From: Pseudomonadaceae bacterium
GTDB taxonomy: Bacteria > Pseudomonadota > Gammaproteobacteria > Pseudomonadales > Pseudomonadaceae
DNA: 64,000 nt
Assembly: GCA_900766265.1 (NCBI GenBank)
Contig: CAAFUS010000009.1
Location: 62,001 to 126,000, forward strand
Direction: 5' to 3'
The position numbers were made by a program, and so were the translations under genes. Below the pieces are notes generated by a model. The model was not told where the DNA came from, searched no databases, and worked only from the letters and a program-made list of their open reading frames with translations. The first letter of the stretch is position 1. Every line of letters begins with the position of its first letter. Below are positions 1 through 10,783 of this stretch, piece after piece.

Positions 1-291
1 GAGAAGTATCACTCCAGCCACCTCACTGAACAGATCGACCCCAGCAATCCGCAGGTCGCCGCGCGGCTGCAGCTGCAGGGCCAGCGCTACGCCGCCACCC
101 AGGCCGACCCGGCGCTGCGCCAGGCTCAGGGCGCCGCGCTGCTCAGCCAGACGATCACCCGCGAGGCCAATGTGCTCGCCTTCAATGATGTGTTCCGGCT
201 GGCCGGAGGGCTTTCGATCGCCCTGCTGGGCTGGTCGCTGTTCCACACCGTTCGCCTGGCGCGACTCAGCAACAAGGCTCCGACGTCATGA
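1..291 (+). CDS. DHA2-family MFS drug efflux permease, C-terminal end (partial)
   Basis: The reading frame is open from the window edge to a TGA at 289-291 and gives about 96 residues. They contain a polar periplasmic-type stretch (EKYHSSHLTEQI and onward), a QxxxLSQTITREANVLAFNDVF segment and a last hydrophobic helix (LAGGLSIALLGWSLF). This is the usual end of EmrB/DHA2 14-helix permeases, where the loop and helix 14 follow the 'reanvlaf.d.f' motif. The stop overlaps the ATG of the HlyD adaptor (ATGA), so the two are translationally coupled in one operon. The start lies outside the window. Family assignment rests on this tail plus the two neighbours. Confidence 0.85.
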   Translation, partial: EKYHSSHLTEQIDPSNPQVAARLQLQGQRYAATQADPALRQAQGAALLSQTITREANVLAFNDVFRLAGGLSIALLGWSLFHTVRLARLSNKAPTS

Positions 292-1454
292 CCGACGAGA
301 AGAACGAGCAACAGACCCACCTGCCCGCGGCCGAGCCCACCGAGGAGTCGGCTTCAACCACCGACGCCGGTGCGACGCCTGACGCCCCACCCAAGACCAT
401 CAAACCGAGCCGCCGCTCGGTGATCCTGATGCTGTTCGTGGCGCTGGCTGGCGTGCTGGCGATTCTCTACGCGTGGGGGCTCTGGCCATTCACCAGCGGT
501 GTGATGACCACCGAGAACGCTTATGTGCGCGGGCAGATCACGGTGCTCGCGCCCCAGGTGAACGGCTACGTCACCGAGGTGCTGGTAAAGGATTTCGAGC
601 GGGTCGAACAGGGCCGTCCGTTGCTGCGCATCGATGATCGTATCTACCGGCAGCGGGTCGAGCAGCGCCGTGCGGAACTCGCCGCACGGCGTTTCGAACT
701 GGAAAATATCGAACAGACTCTGGCGTCGAACCGGGCGACGCTCGAATCGCGCCGGGCCGAGCACTTCGCCGCCGAGGCCGAACGTGACCGTGCCCGCGCC
801 GACGAACTCAGGGTCAACGAGCTGGCCGCACGCGGCTCGGTTTCCATCCGTGAACGTGATCAGATCCGTGCCACTGCCCGGGCCGCAGCCGCTAACGTCA
901 AGCAGGCCGCCGCCGCGATCAGTATCGCCGAGCAGACGCTCAAGGCGACCGACGTGTCCCGCGGCGGGCTCCAGGCCCAGGTGGAGGTGGCCCAGGCGAC
1001 CTTGCACCAGGCGCAGATCGACCTGGACAACACGGTGATCGTGGCGCCGCGCGCCGGTCAGGTCAGTGAGGTTTCGGTGCGCCTGGGGCAATACGTGGTG
1101 GCCGGCACGCAGCTGCTGTACCTGGTGCCCGACCAGCTTTGGATCGTCGCGAACTACAAGGAGACACAGACCTATCGCATGCGTCCCGGGCAGCCGGTGA
1201 GCTTTGAGGTCGATGCGCTCGACGGTGCGCGACTGACGGGGCGGGTCGAACGGCTGGCGCCGGCCACCGGCTCGGAATTCAGCGTTCTGCGCCCGGACAA
1301 TGCCACCGGCAACTTCACCAAGGTGGTGCAGCGGCTACCGGTGCGGATCGCCATCGACCCGGGCCAGCCCCTGGCCAAACGTCTGCGTCCCGGGCTCTCG
1401 GTGGTGACCCATGTCGATACGGACGCAACGGACCTTGAGGGCGAAGTACCGTGA
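288..1454 (+). CDS. HlyD/EmrA-family periplasmic adaptor of a tripartite efflux pump
   Basis: 388 residues. A basic, proline-rich cytoplasmic N-terminus (about 1-40) is followed by one membrane anchor (about 41-65, ending WGLWPF). Then come the biotinyl/lipoyl-like half motif (TTENAYVRGQITVLAPQVNG), a long alpha-hairpin (about 105-220, rich in Arg, Ala and Glu) and the second lipoyl half (DNTVIVAPRAGQVSEVSVR) with the beta-barrel domain. In this family the adaptor bridges an inner-membrane MFS pump to an outer-membrane channel. It overlaps the permease by 4 nt upstream and the outer-membrane component by 4 nt downstream (GTGA), which supports one operon. The substrate cannot be told from sequence. 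Confidence 0.93.
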   Translation: MTDEKNEQQTHLPAAEPTEESASTTDAGATPDAPPKTIKPSRRSVILMLFVALAGVLAILYAWGLWPFTSGVMTTENAYVRGQITVLAPQVNGYVTEVLVKDFERVEQGRPLLRIDDRIYRQRVEQRRAELAARRFELENIEQTLASNRATLESRRAEHFAAEAERDRARADELRVNELAARGSVSIRERDQIRATARAAAANVKQAAAAISIAEQTLKATDVSRGGLQAQVEVAQATLHQAQIDLDNTVIVAPRAGQVSEVSVRLGQYVVAGTQLLYLVPDQLWIVANYKETQTYRMRPGQPVSFEVDALDGARLTGRVERLAPATGSEFSVLRPDNATGNFTKVVQRLPVRIAIDPGQPLAKRLRPGLSVVTHVDTDATDLEGEVP

Positions 1455-2827
1455 GACCTTCGCGCGTCGTTGCGCTGGCAGTTCTCGGCGCCCTGCTCCT
1501 GCAGACGGGCTGCGCGCCGGACAAACGTCCGCTTTCGCCAGAGGCGCACCTCGAGGTGCCTGCCGGTTGGCGAGCGCAGAGCGGCCCCGTCGCACCGCTC
1601 GAAGAGCATGGGTGGCAGCAGTTCGGTGATCCCCAGCTGACCCGGCTGGTCGAAGCCGCGTTGCAGCACAACACCGACGTGCTCCTGGCCAGCTCGCGCG
1701 TGGACGTCGCCCGGGAACAGATCAATCTCTCCAGGGCCTCGCTATTGCCGAGCCTGGACGCCGTGCTGGGCGTGGGCCGCTCCCAGGAGCTCGGCGTGCT
1801 CGGCATCAGTCGCAGCACCGCCGTGCAGCCCGGGCTGCAGCTGTCCTACGAGGTCGATGTCTGGGGGCGCCTGCGCAGGTTGCGCGAGGCGGCAGACGTG
1901 CAGTACCAGGCCAGCCAGGCTGAACGCGATACGGTTCGTCTGGCGGTGGCCAGCACCACGGCGCGGGCCTACGTGTCCCTGTTGTCGCTGGACATGCAGC
2001 GCTACGTCACCCGGGAAACGGTCGAGTCGCGACTGCAATCGTTGCGCCTGGCCGAGGATCTTGCCGAGATGGGCTACAGCTCCGAGCTGGAGCTGACCCA
2101 GGCGCAATCCGAGTACGAGGCCGCCGCGCAGCTGTTGCCCCAGATCGGGCAGGCGATAGCCGAGCAGGAAAACGCCCTGCGGCTGCTCACGGGCCAATTG
2201 CCCGGCCCGATCGAGCGCGGCGGTGACTTGCTCGCCCTCGCCCTGCCCCCGCTGCCCGGTGCCCTGCCCTCGGAGCTGCTGCGCAGGCGGCCGGACATCA
2301 GGCAGGCCGAACTCGTGCTTGCCGCGAGCGACCTGAACCTCGATGCGCAACGCGATCGTTTCCTGCCGCAGGTGCAGCTGTCGGCCAGCGTCGGCCGCCT
2401 CTACGTCAATGCGCTGGATTTCGACCCGGTACGGGTCTGGGACATAGGTGCAAGCGTGCTGGCACCCTTGTTCAGCGGCGGTCGGCTGGAAGCAGGTGTC
2501 GCAGTCGCCACTGCCCAGCGCGACCAGGCCGCCTACGCCTACCGTGCCTCGGCGTTGAACGCCTTCGCGGAAGTCGAAAACGCCCTGTCCGCTGTCCAGA
2601 ACTCTGCCGAGCAGATTCGCAGGCTGACGGCTCGGCGCGAGACGCTGGCCCGCTCGCTGGCCATCGCCGAGGATCGCTACCGGTCCGGCTATTCCTCGTA
2701 CCTGGCGGCGCTGGATGCCCAGCGCAACCTCTTCAATACTGAGCTGGCGGCGGTGCAGGCGCGCGAAGCGCAGCTCAATGCCCTGATCAGCCTCTACCAG
2801 GCGCTTGGCGGCGGCTGGACGCCCTGA
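1451..2827 (+). CDS. NodT-family outer-membrane efflux lipoprotein (TolC-like)
   Basis: 458 residues from a GTG start that overlaps the adaptor stop. The N-terminus is a lipoprotein signal peptide with lipobox LQTGC; the acylated residue would be Cys21. Two OEP repeats follow, with typical motifs: HNTDVLLASSRVDVAREQI, then SYEVDVWGRLRRLREAA in the first half, and RRRPDIRQAELVLAAS and LFSGGRLEAGV in the second. Members form trimeric channel-tunnels that complete RND- or MFS-type pumps. Being third after permease and adaptor makes this the exit duct of the same exporter. There is no obvious terminator in the short gap to the convergent acetyltransferase remnant. Confidence 0.93.
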   Translation: MRPSRVVALAVLGALLLQTGCAPDKRPLSPEAHLEVPAGWRAQSGPVAPLEEHGWQQFGDPQLTRLVEAALQHNTDVLLASSRVDVAREQINLSRASLLPSLDAVLGVGRSQELGVLGISRSTAVQPGLQLSYEVDVWGRLRRLREAADVQYQASQAERDTVRLAVASTTARAYVSLLSLDMQRYVTRETVESRLQSLRLAEDLAEMGYSSELELTQAQSEYEAAAQLLPQIGQAIAEQENALRLLTGQLPGPIERGGDLLALALPPLPGALPSELLRRRPDIRQAELVLAASDLNLDAQRDRFLPQVQLSASVGRLYVNALDFDPVRVWDIGASVLAPLFSGGRLEAGVAVATAQRDQAAYAYRASALNAFAEVENALSAVQNSAEQIRRLTARRETLARSLAIAEDRYRSGYSSYLAALDAQRNLFNTELAAVQAREAQLNALISLYQALGGGWTP

Positions 2828-2835
2828 GGCGGACC

Positions 2836-3387
2836 TCAGGCTCCGTGCGAGGCGCGCCACTCATCGCACAACAGCCCGTAGCGCAGCATGTCCTCGAACA
2901 CGCCGTGCTTCTTGGACTCGCCGCGCAGGCAGCCTTCGTAGCGCATGCCGATCTTCTCCAGGACGCGCGCCGATGCGCGGTTGCGCTTGAAGCACTCGGC
3001 CCAGATCCGCTGCAGCTTCAGGTCTGCAAAGCCATAGGCGACCAGCGCGGTCGCCGCTTCGGTGGCATAGCCGCGACCCCAGTGCGCGGGGCCGATCCAG
3101 TAGGCCAGTGCCGCCCGCTGATGGGGCCATGACAGCGTGGCGAAGCCCATGGTCCCCAGCAGTTCCCCTTCGTGCGCGGTAATCGCCAGCGACATCGCGC
3201 GGCCCGAGGCTTAGAGATCCTCATGGATCGCGATCCAGGATTCGGCATGGTGCAGGCCGTAGGGGTATGGCAGCGTCGCGGTGGTGTCGCCGATCAGGGG
3301 GTCGTTCGCCAGCCGTTGCAGCGCCGGGGCGTCGCCCAGGGTAAAGGGCCTCAGGTAGAGCCTGGAGGTGGTCAGCGTCGGGAGCAT
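2836..3387 (-). pseudogene. GNAT (RimJ/RimL-type) N-acetyltransferase interrupted by an in-frame stop
   Basis: Two segments in the same minus-strand frame together make one GNAT protein. The upstream part, from ATG at 3387, has LTTSRLYLRPFTLGDAPAL and ends HEDL. The downstream part (from about 3210) has the acetyl-CoA site WIGPAHWGRGYATEAA and the C-terminal motif KRNRASARVLEKIGM. They are split only by TAA at 3211-3213; reading runs HEDL-stop-ASGRAMSLAIT with no change of frame. The total of about 183 residues matches the family. An internal ATG at 3195 could restart translation but would lack the N-terminal fold. Either a nonsense mutation or a base-call error; RimJ-type proteins acetylate protein N-termini or small amines. 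Confidence 0.85.
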
Positions 3388-3554
3388 CTCGATCCATGGG
3401 ACGAAGGGTTCCGCGTCATTCAATAGCACACCCTCCGCTCGAGCCACGGACGCCGATGTATCCCTGGCGGCCACTGGCCACCCGACCAGTGGCCGCGAAT
3501 CTGTCATGCGCGCAACAGTCCGATGATTATCCGAAATGTCATGGAGAAACTGCG

Positions 3555-3881
3555 ATGACCCACCCCGCTTTCATCGCGCTGGAACAGGCCCGAGGCATTG
3601 CCGCGCGCTGGGCTGAGGGCGGTGGGCCGGAGCAGGCCCAGCGTGAACTGACGTCACTGTTCGAGTCCTGGCACCCGACGGATTCGGATGACAAGACGGA
3701 GTACGCGGCGCAGCTGGCCCTCGAAGCGCTGCAGCGCGCCTACAACGACTGGCTGGAGCGTGGCGAGAATTGCGACGAACTGCTCCATCAACTGCAGTGG
3801 ATCCTCGATCCGGCACATAGCGGCGTCATGCCGGACACCCGCCTGGCAAGCGGAACGAGGCACGGCATCGATCGATCATGA
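3555..3881 (+). CDS. Small hypothetical protein
   Basis: 108 residues starting MTHPAFIALEQARGIAARW. ATG 3555 was chosen because a GGAGAA ribosome site sits 6 nt upstream (3543-3548); frame-open sequence upstream lacks one. It is predicted soluble and mostly helical, and rich in Glu, Leu and Trp (LTSLFESWHPTDSDDKTEY, LQRAYNDWLERGENCDELL). No signal peptide, membrane segment or motif that I recognise. It lies 46 nt upstream of the CheB-CheR kinase gene on the same strand and may be cotranscribed with it. Function unknown. Confidence 0.65.
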   Translation: MTHPAFIALEQARGIAARWAEGGGPEQAQRELTSLFESWHPTDSDDKTEYAAQLALEALQRAYNDWLERGENCDELLHQLQWILDPAHSGVMPDTRLASGTRHGIDRS

Positions 3882-3927
3882 CTCCTGGCAGAGACAGCCG
3901 AACGCCCGGAAGGGTGTGCGACCAACG

Positions 3928-6900
3928 ATGAAAGAACATGCGCAGCAAGAGGTGGCTTCGGTTTTGAATAACCCGCAGGCGGTCACCCTGAACTCCCTGA
4001 GCTTTCCGGTGGTGGGCATCGGTGCTTCGGCGGGCGGCCTGCAGGCCGTCGCACGGTTCCTGGCAGTGATGCCCGCCGACAGCGGGATGGCGTTCGTGGT
4101 CGTCCTACACCTGCCGCCCGACCATGAAAGTCACGCCGCGAGTGTGCTGCAGCATGCCACGCGCATGGCGGTGATTCAGGTTCCCGGCCCCACGCGACTG
4201 GAGTCCGACCGGATCTATGTCATCCCGCCGGGCAAGGACCTTTGCCTCTCCGGCGACCACCTGCACCTCACCGACCGCGCCCCCGGCGCTGGACAACACG
4301 TCCAGATCGATACCTTCTTCCGCACCCTGGCCGAGGCGCACCGGGATCGGGCCTTCGGCATCATCCTTTCGGGTGCCGGCAGCGACGGCTCGGTCGGGCT
4401 GGCGCGGATCAAGGAACTGGGCGGGGTGACCTTGGCGCAGCAGCCGCAGGACGCGGAGTACGACTCCATGCCCCGCTGCGCCATCGATACCGGCAAGGTC
4501 GACCTGGTGCTGCCGGTGGAAGACATGCCGCAAACGCTGCTCGCCCTCTGGGACAATGCCCACGCCATTGAGCTGCCGCTCCCTGCCGATGAGCCGGTCG
4601 ATGCGCACCCTGGGCCGGGACGCGACAACGACGAAACGGACCTGCACCTGCTGCACCGCATCCTCTCGGAACTGCGCCTGCGCACCGACCACGATTTTCG
4701 TCACTACAAGCGTTCCACCCTGCTGCGGCGTATCGGGCGCCGCATGCAGGTGGTGGCCAGGCCAAACCTGCAGGCCTACCTCGACTATCTGCTGCAAACG
4801 CCCGATGAGGCCCAGCTGCTGCTGAGCGACCTGCTGATCGGTGTGACGGATTTCTTCAGGGATCGAGAAGCCTTCGACGCGCTGGAGCGAGACATCCTCC
4901 CTCAGCTGCTCGCCGACAACGCCTGCGATGAGGTTCGGGTGTGGTCGGCGGCCTGCTCCACCGGTGAGGAAGCCTATACCTTGGCGATGCAGCTCTGCGA
5001 CCAAGCGGCCGTGGCAAGCAGCTCGGTACGCCTGCGGTTGTTCGCCAGCGACATTGACGCCGAGGCCATCGCCCGGGCGCGCCGTGGCCTGTATCCCGAG
5101 GCGATCGCGGCAGACGTCGCGTCTAGTCGTCTGCACCGCTACTTCATCCGGACGGATGGGTACTACAAGGTTCGCAACGAGCTCCGCGAGAAGGTGCTGT
5201 TCACCCAGCACAACCTGCTGCGCGACCCACCCTTTTCCCGGCTGCATCTGATCGTCTGTCGCAACCTGCTGATCTACCTGGAGTGGAACATCCAGCGCGT
5301 CGTGCTGGAGATGTTTCACTTCGCCCTGCTCCCCGGCGGGTTTCTTTTCCTGGGCAGTTCCGAAACGGCCGATGCCTGCCCGGACTTGTTCAGGGTGGTC
5401 GACAAGAAGAACCGCATCTACCAGGCCGTGTCGGGGGCGCGCGCGGAGCGGTACAGCCCGGCATCGCGACCTGCCGCAGCACCCTCTCCGGCGCAGGACG
5501 AGGCATCAGGCTACCCGGAGATCCAGCGCTGGCTGGTCGAACGCTTCGCGCCGCCGAGCCTCGTCGTCAGTCGCGACAGCCGGGTCCTGCACATGTCCGG
5601 CGACGTCGGGCGCTACCTGCGGCCGCTTGCGGGAGAACCCTCCCAAGACCTGCTCGGGGTCGTTCACCCGTCGTTGCGGGTCAGCCTGTGCTCCGCCGTG
5701 TTCCAGGCATTCGAGGCGGACGCCAGCGTCAGCCATACCCTGCGCGCGGCCCTCGACGACGGGCCGGTCGAACTGGACTTACTGGTACGGCCTTTCAAGC
5801 TGAATGGTCAGACGCTCGCGCTGATCCTGTTCCAGACAACAGGCGGAGACGACACCACAGCAAGGCTCGGTCTCGAAGGCGAGCGAACCTTCGACGAAGA
5901 TTTCGTCGCGCAGCTGGAACGCGAGCTGCGCGGCACCCGTGACCAGCTGCAAAGCAGCAGCGAACGGGCCTTTCTGTCGTCAGAGGAACTCCTGGCCTCC
6001 AACGAGGAGCTGCAGGCCCTCAACGAGGAGCTGCGTTCGGTCACCGAAGAGCTCGAAGCCAGGCGCGAGGAGCTGCAGCTGCTCAACGAGGAATTGAAGT
6101 TGGCCAATCAGGGCCTGCGCACCGAAATCGAGCAGAGCGCCAAGATCAACGACGATCTGCGCAACCTGATCGCCTCGTCCGGTGTCGCCACTTTGTTCAT
6201 CGACCGTACGATGCGCGTCAAGTGGTTCACGCCACGGGCCACCGATCTGTTCGACCTGACCGCCGAGGATGCCGGCCGGTCGATCCTCGAGGTGTCCCAC
6301 AGGCTCGAATACGATCAGCTGCGGGCTGACGTCGTCCAAGTCTTCGAAGCGCTCGGCCAGGTCGAGCGTGAGGTGCGCAGCCACGACGGACGCTGCTACA
6401 TCGTCCGCCTGCTGCCCTACCGCACCCTGGAGGACCGAATCGACGGTGCGATGCTCACGTTTATCGACATCACCGCGCGCCGCCAGGCCGAGCGCAAGCT
6501 GCACGAAGAAGAGCAGCTAATGCGGTTGGTGGCCGACAGCACCTGCGATTACGCGATCATCACCATGGACCTGCAGGGCACCGTGACGAGCTGGAACCGC
6601 GGCGCGGAACTCACCTTCGGCTACAGCCAGGCCGAAATGCTCGGCCAATCCGCCGATATCATCTTTCTGCGCGAAGACCTCGAGGCCGGCGCCGCGCAGC
6701 ACGAGCGCGACCGCGCGCTGCAGGACGGGCGCGCCGAAGACGAACGCTGGCACCACCGGAAGAGCGGCGAGCGCTTCTACTGCAGCGGCATCGTCACCCC
6801 GCTCGGCCTGGAGGAACCTCGGGGCTTCGTGAAGATCTGCCGCGACCTGACCCTTCGCAAACAGCAGGAGCTGGCTCAGGAAACCGAACTCGAGCGCAGC

Positions 6901-8032
6901 CAGAGTCTCAGTCAGCGCAAGGACCAGTTCTTCGCGATGATCTCCCACGAGCTCAAGCATCCGCTCAACCTGGTCCAGCTCAACGCCGAACTGCTATCGC
7001 GGCTGCCCGTGATCAGCCGCTCCACGATGATGAGCAAATCCTGCCAGGCGATCCTTCAGGCCGTGCGCAGCCAGGCGCTGATCATCGACGACCTGCTCGA
7101 ACTGAGCCGCGCCCACACCGGCAAGCTCAAGCTGACCCTGACGCCGGTGGATCTCGACCAGGTCATCGGCGAGATCATCAATGGCATCCACAACGAACTG
7201 CTTGAATCGAAGCTCGAGCTCGACTACGAACCCTGCGCCGAGCCGTTCATCCTCGAGGCGGACCACACCCGTGTCGAGCAGATCATCTGGAACCTGGTCA
7301 GCAACGCCCTGAAATTCACCCCGCAGGGCGGGCATATCGCGCTGAAACTGCAGCGCGAGGAAAACATGGTCCGGGTCGACGTGATCGACAGCGGCTGCGG
7401 GCATCAATCCGGCCAACCTGCCCTATATCTTCGATGTGTTCGATCAGGCCGAAGGTCGGCCCGCCGCCCGTACCAAGGAGGGCCTGGGAATCGGCCTGGC
7501 GCTGGTCAAGGAGTTGACCGAGGCCCACGGTGGGCGGGTCGAGGCGGCCTCTGACGGGTGCGGCAAGGGCTCGCGCTTCAGCGTCTGGCTGCCCTTGTTT
7601 ACCCAGGCTGCCGAACAGGAGCCGGTACGGATGGATGATGACAGGGAGGGCCGGCTTGGGGGCGTGCGCATCCTATTGGTCGATGACTCGCCGGACGTCC
7701 TGGAAACGCTGCAGATGCTGCTCGAGATCGAGGGCGCCTGGGTGATCACGGCCAACAGTGGCCTGCAGGCGCTGGAGCTTCTGCCCCAGGGACCGTTCGA
7801 CTTGCTGATTTCCGATATCGGCATGCCGGGCATGGACGGACACCAGCTGATAGAGGCGGTACGCAAGCGCCTCGACGACCCGCCGCCCGGCATCGCCCTG
7901 ACCGGCTTCGCCAGCCAGGAAGACATCAAGCGCGCCATCACTGCAGGCTTCGCCCGGCACTTGGGCAAGCCGGTGTCCTTCGATGCCTTGATCGAGGCGG
8001 CCGAAGCGGTGGTAAGGGGGCCTGCTGGATGA
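3928..8032 (+). pseudogene. CheB-CheR-PAS hybrid histidine kinase, frameshifted near its C-terminus
   Basis: Read across one extra G, this is a 1,368-residue protein. Order: CheB methylesterase (GIGASAGG with Ser34, His61, Asp153), CheR methyltransferase (about 231-500; WSAACSTGEEAYTLAM SAM site), coiled coil (about 657-737), two PAS domains (about 741-977), HisKA (MISHELKHP, His about 1007), HATPase and a receiver (about 1244-1364; SDIGMPGMDG). The frame breaks in GGG at 7399-7401, right after the ATP-lid motif DSGCG. Before it the frame ends in nonsense at 7554; after it the second frame continues NPANLPYIFDVFDQ, the G2 box EGLGIGLALV and the receiver to 8032. ATG 3928 has a weak ribosome site. 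Such fusions are putative sensory kinases with chemotaxis-like modification domains. Unrepaired, the product lacks the G2 box and receiver and is probably inactive as a kinase. Confidence 0.85.
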
Positions 8033-8162
8033 GCTGCCGGTCGGGGCCTGACCGCGAGCGATTTTCGCAGTGGCGAACGGCACCGGGGACGGCGGCCACC
8101 GTTATCCGGCGGCGCCGCGGCTTGCTACCATGCGCGCTACCTTCAATCCGCGATGCCTGCCG

Positions 8163-9296
8163 ATGTCCGACTTGCCCCGCTCCGTTTCCGACGCAACGCC
8201 CTCTGCCCCGCTCGACGCTCTGCTGAGCCATTTCCACCAGGTCATCGTACCGCTGTGGCTCGGCCCCGGATGGAACGCCCAGCTGGAGCTGCCCTACGAA
8301 GCGCTGGACGCCGGGCAGCGACCCCTGCCCGCGCAGCGTTACCGGGCCATGGCCTGTGCGCGGCAGCTGTTCCTGTTCGCCAGCCTGATCGATCACCCGG
8401 ACGTACCCCAGGCGTGTGAACGAGCGGCGCGGCTGTTCGCTTCGCTGCAGCGGCACTTTCACGACGCGCGTAACGGCGGCTGGTTCTACAGCATCGATGC
8501 CGAGGGTGTTCCGCTGGACCGGCGCAAGGACCTCTATACCCATGCGTTCGTGATCTTCGCCTGCGCCCATTATCGGGCGAGGGTCCGGGACCCGCAGGTC
8601 GACCACGTATTGCAGGGTGCGCTGAGCCTGGTGCGCGAGCGCTTCGCCGACGGCCAGGGCCTGTACGAAGCCCAGCTGGGCGAAGACTGGTCGCCGCTCG
8701 GCAGCGGCCCGCTGCAGAACCCCCTGATGCATCTGACCGAGGCTTTTCTCGCCACCCTGGCGCTGGGAGACGATGCGCCCACCCGTGAAGCCCTGCTTGC
8801 GCTGGTGGAGGCGATGCAGACCCGCTTCGTCGACCCGGCCAGTGGAGTGGTGCTGGAAAAGCCCCTTGGCGCAGCGGACAACTGGTTCGAGCCCGGCCAC
8901 CAGTTCGAGTGGTTCTACCTGCTGCATGGATCGCCGCTGCTGGCCGCCACGGCGCTGCATGCTTCGCTCGAGCGCGCCTTCGAGTTCGCCCTCGCCCACG
9001 GTGTGGATGCGAGCAGCGGCGCCGTCAGCGCGATGCTCACCGCCGATGGCAGCCTGCTCGACGGCACCCAGCGCATCTGGGCCCAGGCCGAGTACCTGCG
9101 CGCCCTCGCCATTCGGGGTGCCGAACCTCAGGCGCTGGAAGCCAGGCTGAGCCTCTTTGCTGAACGCTTCCTGCATCCGCAGGGCTGGAACGAATGCCTG
9201 GATGGCCAAGGCCAACTGAGCCGGCCGGACATGCCTTCAACCAGCCCCTATCACCTGGCGACCTGCTACCAGGGCCTGGCCAGGCATCTGCCCTGA
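8163..9296 (+). CDS. AGE-family sugar epimerase/isomerase
   Basis: 377 residues. Conserved landmarks of the N-acylglucosamine 2-epimerase superfamily ((alpha/alpha)6 barrel) are present: LPYEALDAG near the start, RKDLYTHAFVIFACAHY, NPLMHLTEAFLA, and the active-site block EPGHQFEWFYLLHG. It ends TSPYHLATCYQGL. Members interconvert mannose and fructose, or epimerise glucosamine derivatives or cellobiose; without the exact specificity residues I cannot choose, though a mannose-isomerase-like role is plausible. The start is uncertain: ATG 8163 gives the usual N-terminus, but in-frame ATG 8130 is also open and neither has a strong ribosome site. Convergent with the DUF808 gene. Confidence 0.88.
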   Translation: MSDLPRSVSDATPSAPLDALLSHFHQVIVPLWLGPGWNAQLELPYEALDAGQRPLPAQRYRAMACARQLFLFASLIDHPDVPQACERAARLFASLQRHFHDARNGGWFYSIDAEGVPLDRRKDLYTHAFVIFACAHYRARVRDPQVDHVLQGALSLVRERFADGQGLYEAQLGEDWSPLGSGPLQNPLMHLTEAFLATLALGDDAPTREALLALVEAMQTRFVDPASGVVLEKPLGAADNWFEPGHQFEWFYLLHGSPLLAATALHASLERAFEFALAHGVDASSGAVSAMLTADGSLLDGTQRIWAQAEYLRALAIRGAEPQALEARLSLFAERFLHPQGWNECLDGQGQLSRPDMPSTSPYHLATCYQGLARHLP

Positions 9297-9317
9297 ACGA
9301 GCCCGCGGCCCGTTCGA

Positions 9318-10250
<933 letters not shown>

Positions 10251-10388
10251 GGCGTATGTCTCGCTCGATGCAATGGGACGCGGGCACGGAATGCACCTGC
10301 AACATCTTGATTCATTCGCCCGGCGGAGCGTTCCCGAGCAGGTGGGGCCGCTGGATGGACGGCTGTCTTGCCCTGCCCTGCCCTGGCC

Positions 10389-10425
10389 GCGCCGGGAGGC
10401 GTCGATGACGCTCCGGCGCTTTTTG
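10389..10425 (+). terminator. Strong rho-independent terminator with no gene before it
   Basis: GCGCCGG at 10389-10395 pairs with CCGGCGC at 10413-10419. The stem continues inward (GCGTC against GACGC) with two bulges around a GAT loop and is followed by TTTTT (10420-10424). Orientation is plus. No plus-strand gene ends upstream: the region 10251-10388 holds only the promoter side of the minus-strand DUF808 gene. It therefore ends either a short non-coding transcript or a leader for the gene at 10464. Confidence 0.65.
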
Positions 10426-10463
10426 CTGTCCAGATGTGATGCTCAAGTGCAATCGAGGCCGCC

Positions 10464-10772
10464 ATGTACCAGATCCAACTGCTCCTGCCGCTTAACGACA
10501 ATGATGGCAAGGCCCTGCCCAAGGCATTGTTCGCCGAGGTACGCGATGAGCTCGTCGAGCGTTTCGGGGGCCTGACCGCCTATACCCGGGCCCCCGCTTC
10601 GGGGGTGTGGCTCGAAGATGACCAGCATCCCGTCCACGACGAATCGGTCATCTACGAAGTCATGGCGCCAACCTTGGACCGAGACTGGTGGGCTGACTAC
10701 CGCGCAACGCTGGAACGCCGATTTCGCCAGGAGGAAATGGTCGTTCGGGCGCAGGAAATCACCTTGCTCTGA
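10464..10772 (+). CDS. Small conserved-looking hypothetical protein
   Basis: 102 residues beginning MYQIQLLLPLNDNDGKALPK. It looks like a compact alpha/beta protein: an N-terminal beta strand, a helix with AEVRDELVERFGGLTAY, a strand block (GVWLEDDQHPVHDESVIYEV), then an acidic/aromatic helix (WWADYRATLERRFRQEE) and final ITLL. No signal or membrane segment. Convergent with the MFS gene. It has the look of a widespread small dehydrogenase-associated or stress protein, but I cannot name a family. Confidence 0.75.
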   Translation: MYQIQLLLPLNDNDGKALPKALFAEVRDELVERFGGLTAYTRAPASGVWLEDDQHPVHDESVIYEVMAPTLDRDWWADYRATLERRFRQEEMVVRAQEITLL

Positions 10773-10783
10773 GGTGGGCCGCG

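Noticed and set aside
10364..10386. CCCTG tandem repeats (CCCTGCCCTGCCCTGG)
   Set aside because: Only about three units; likely chance in GC-rich DNA rather than a functional repeat.
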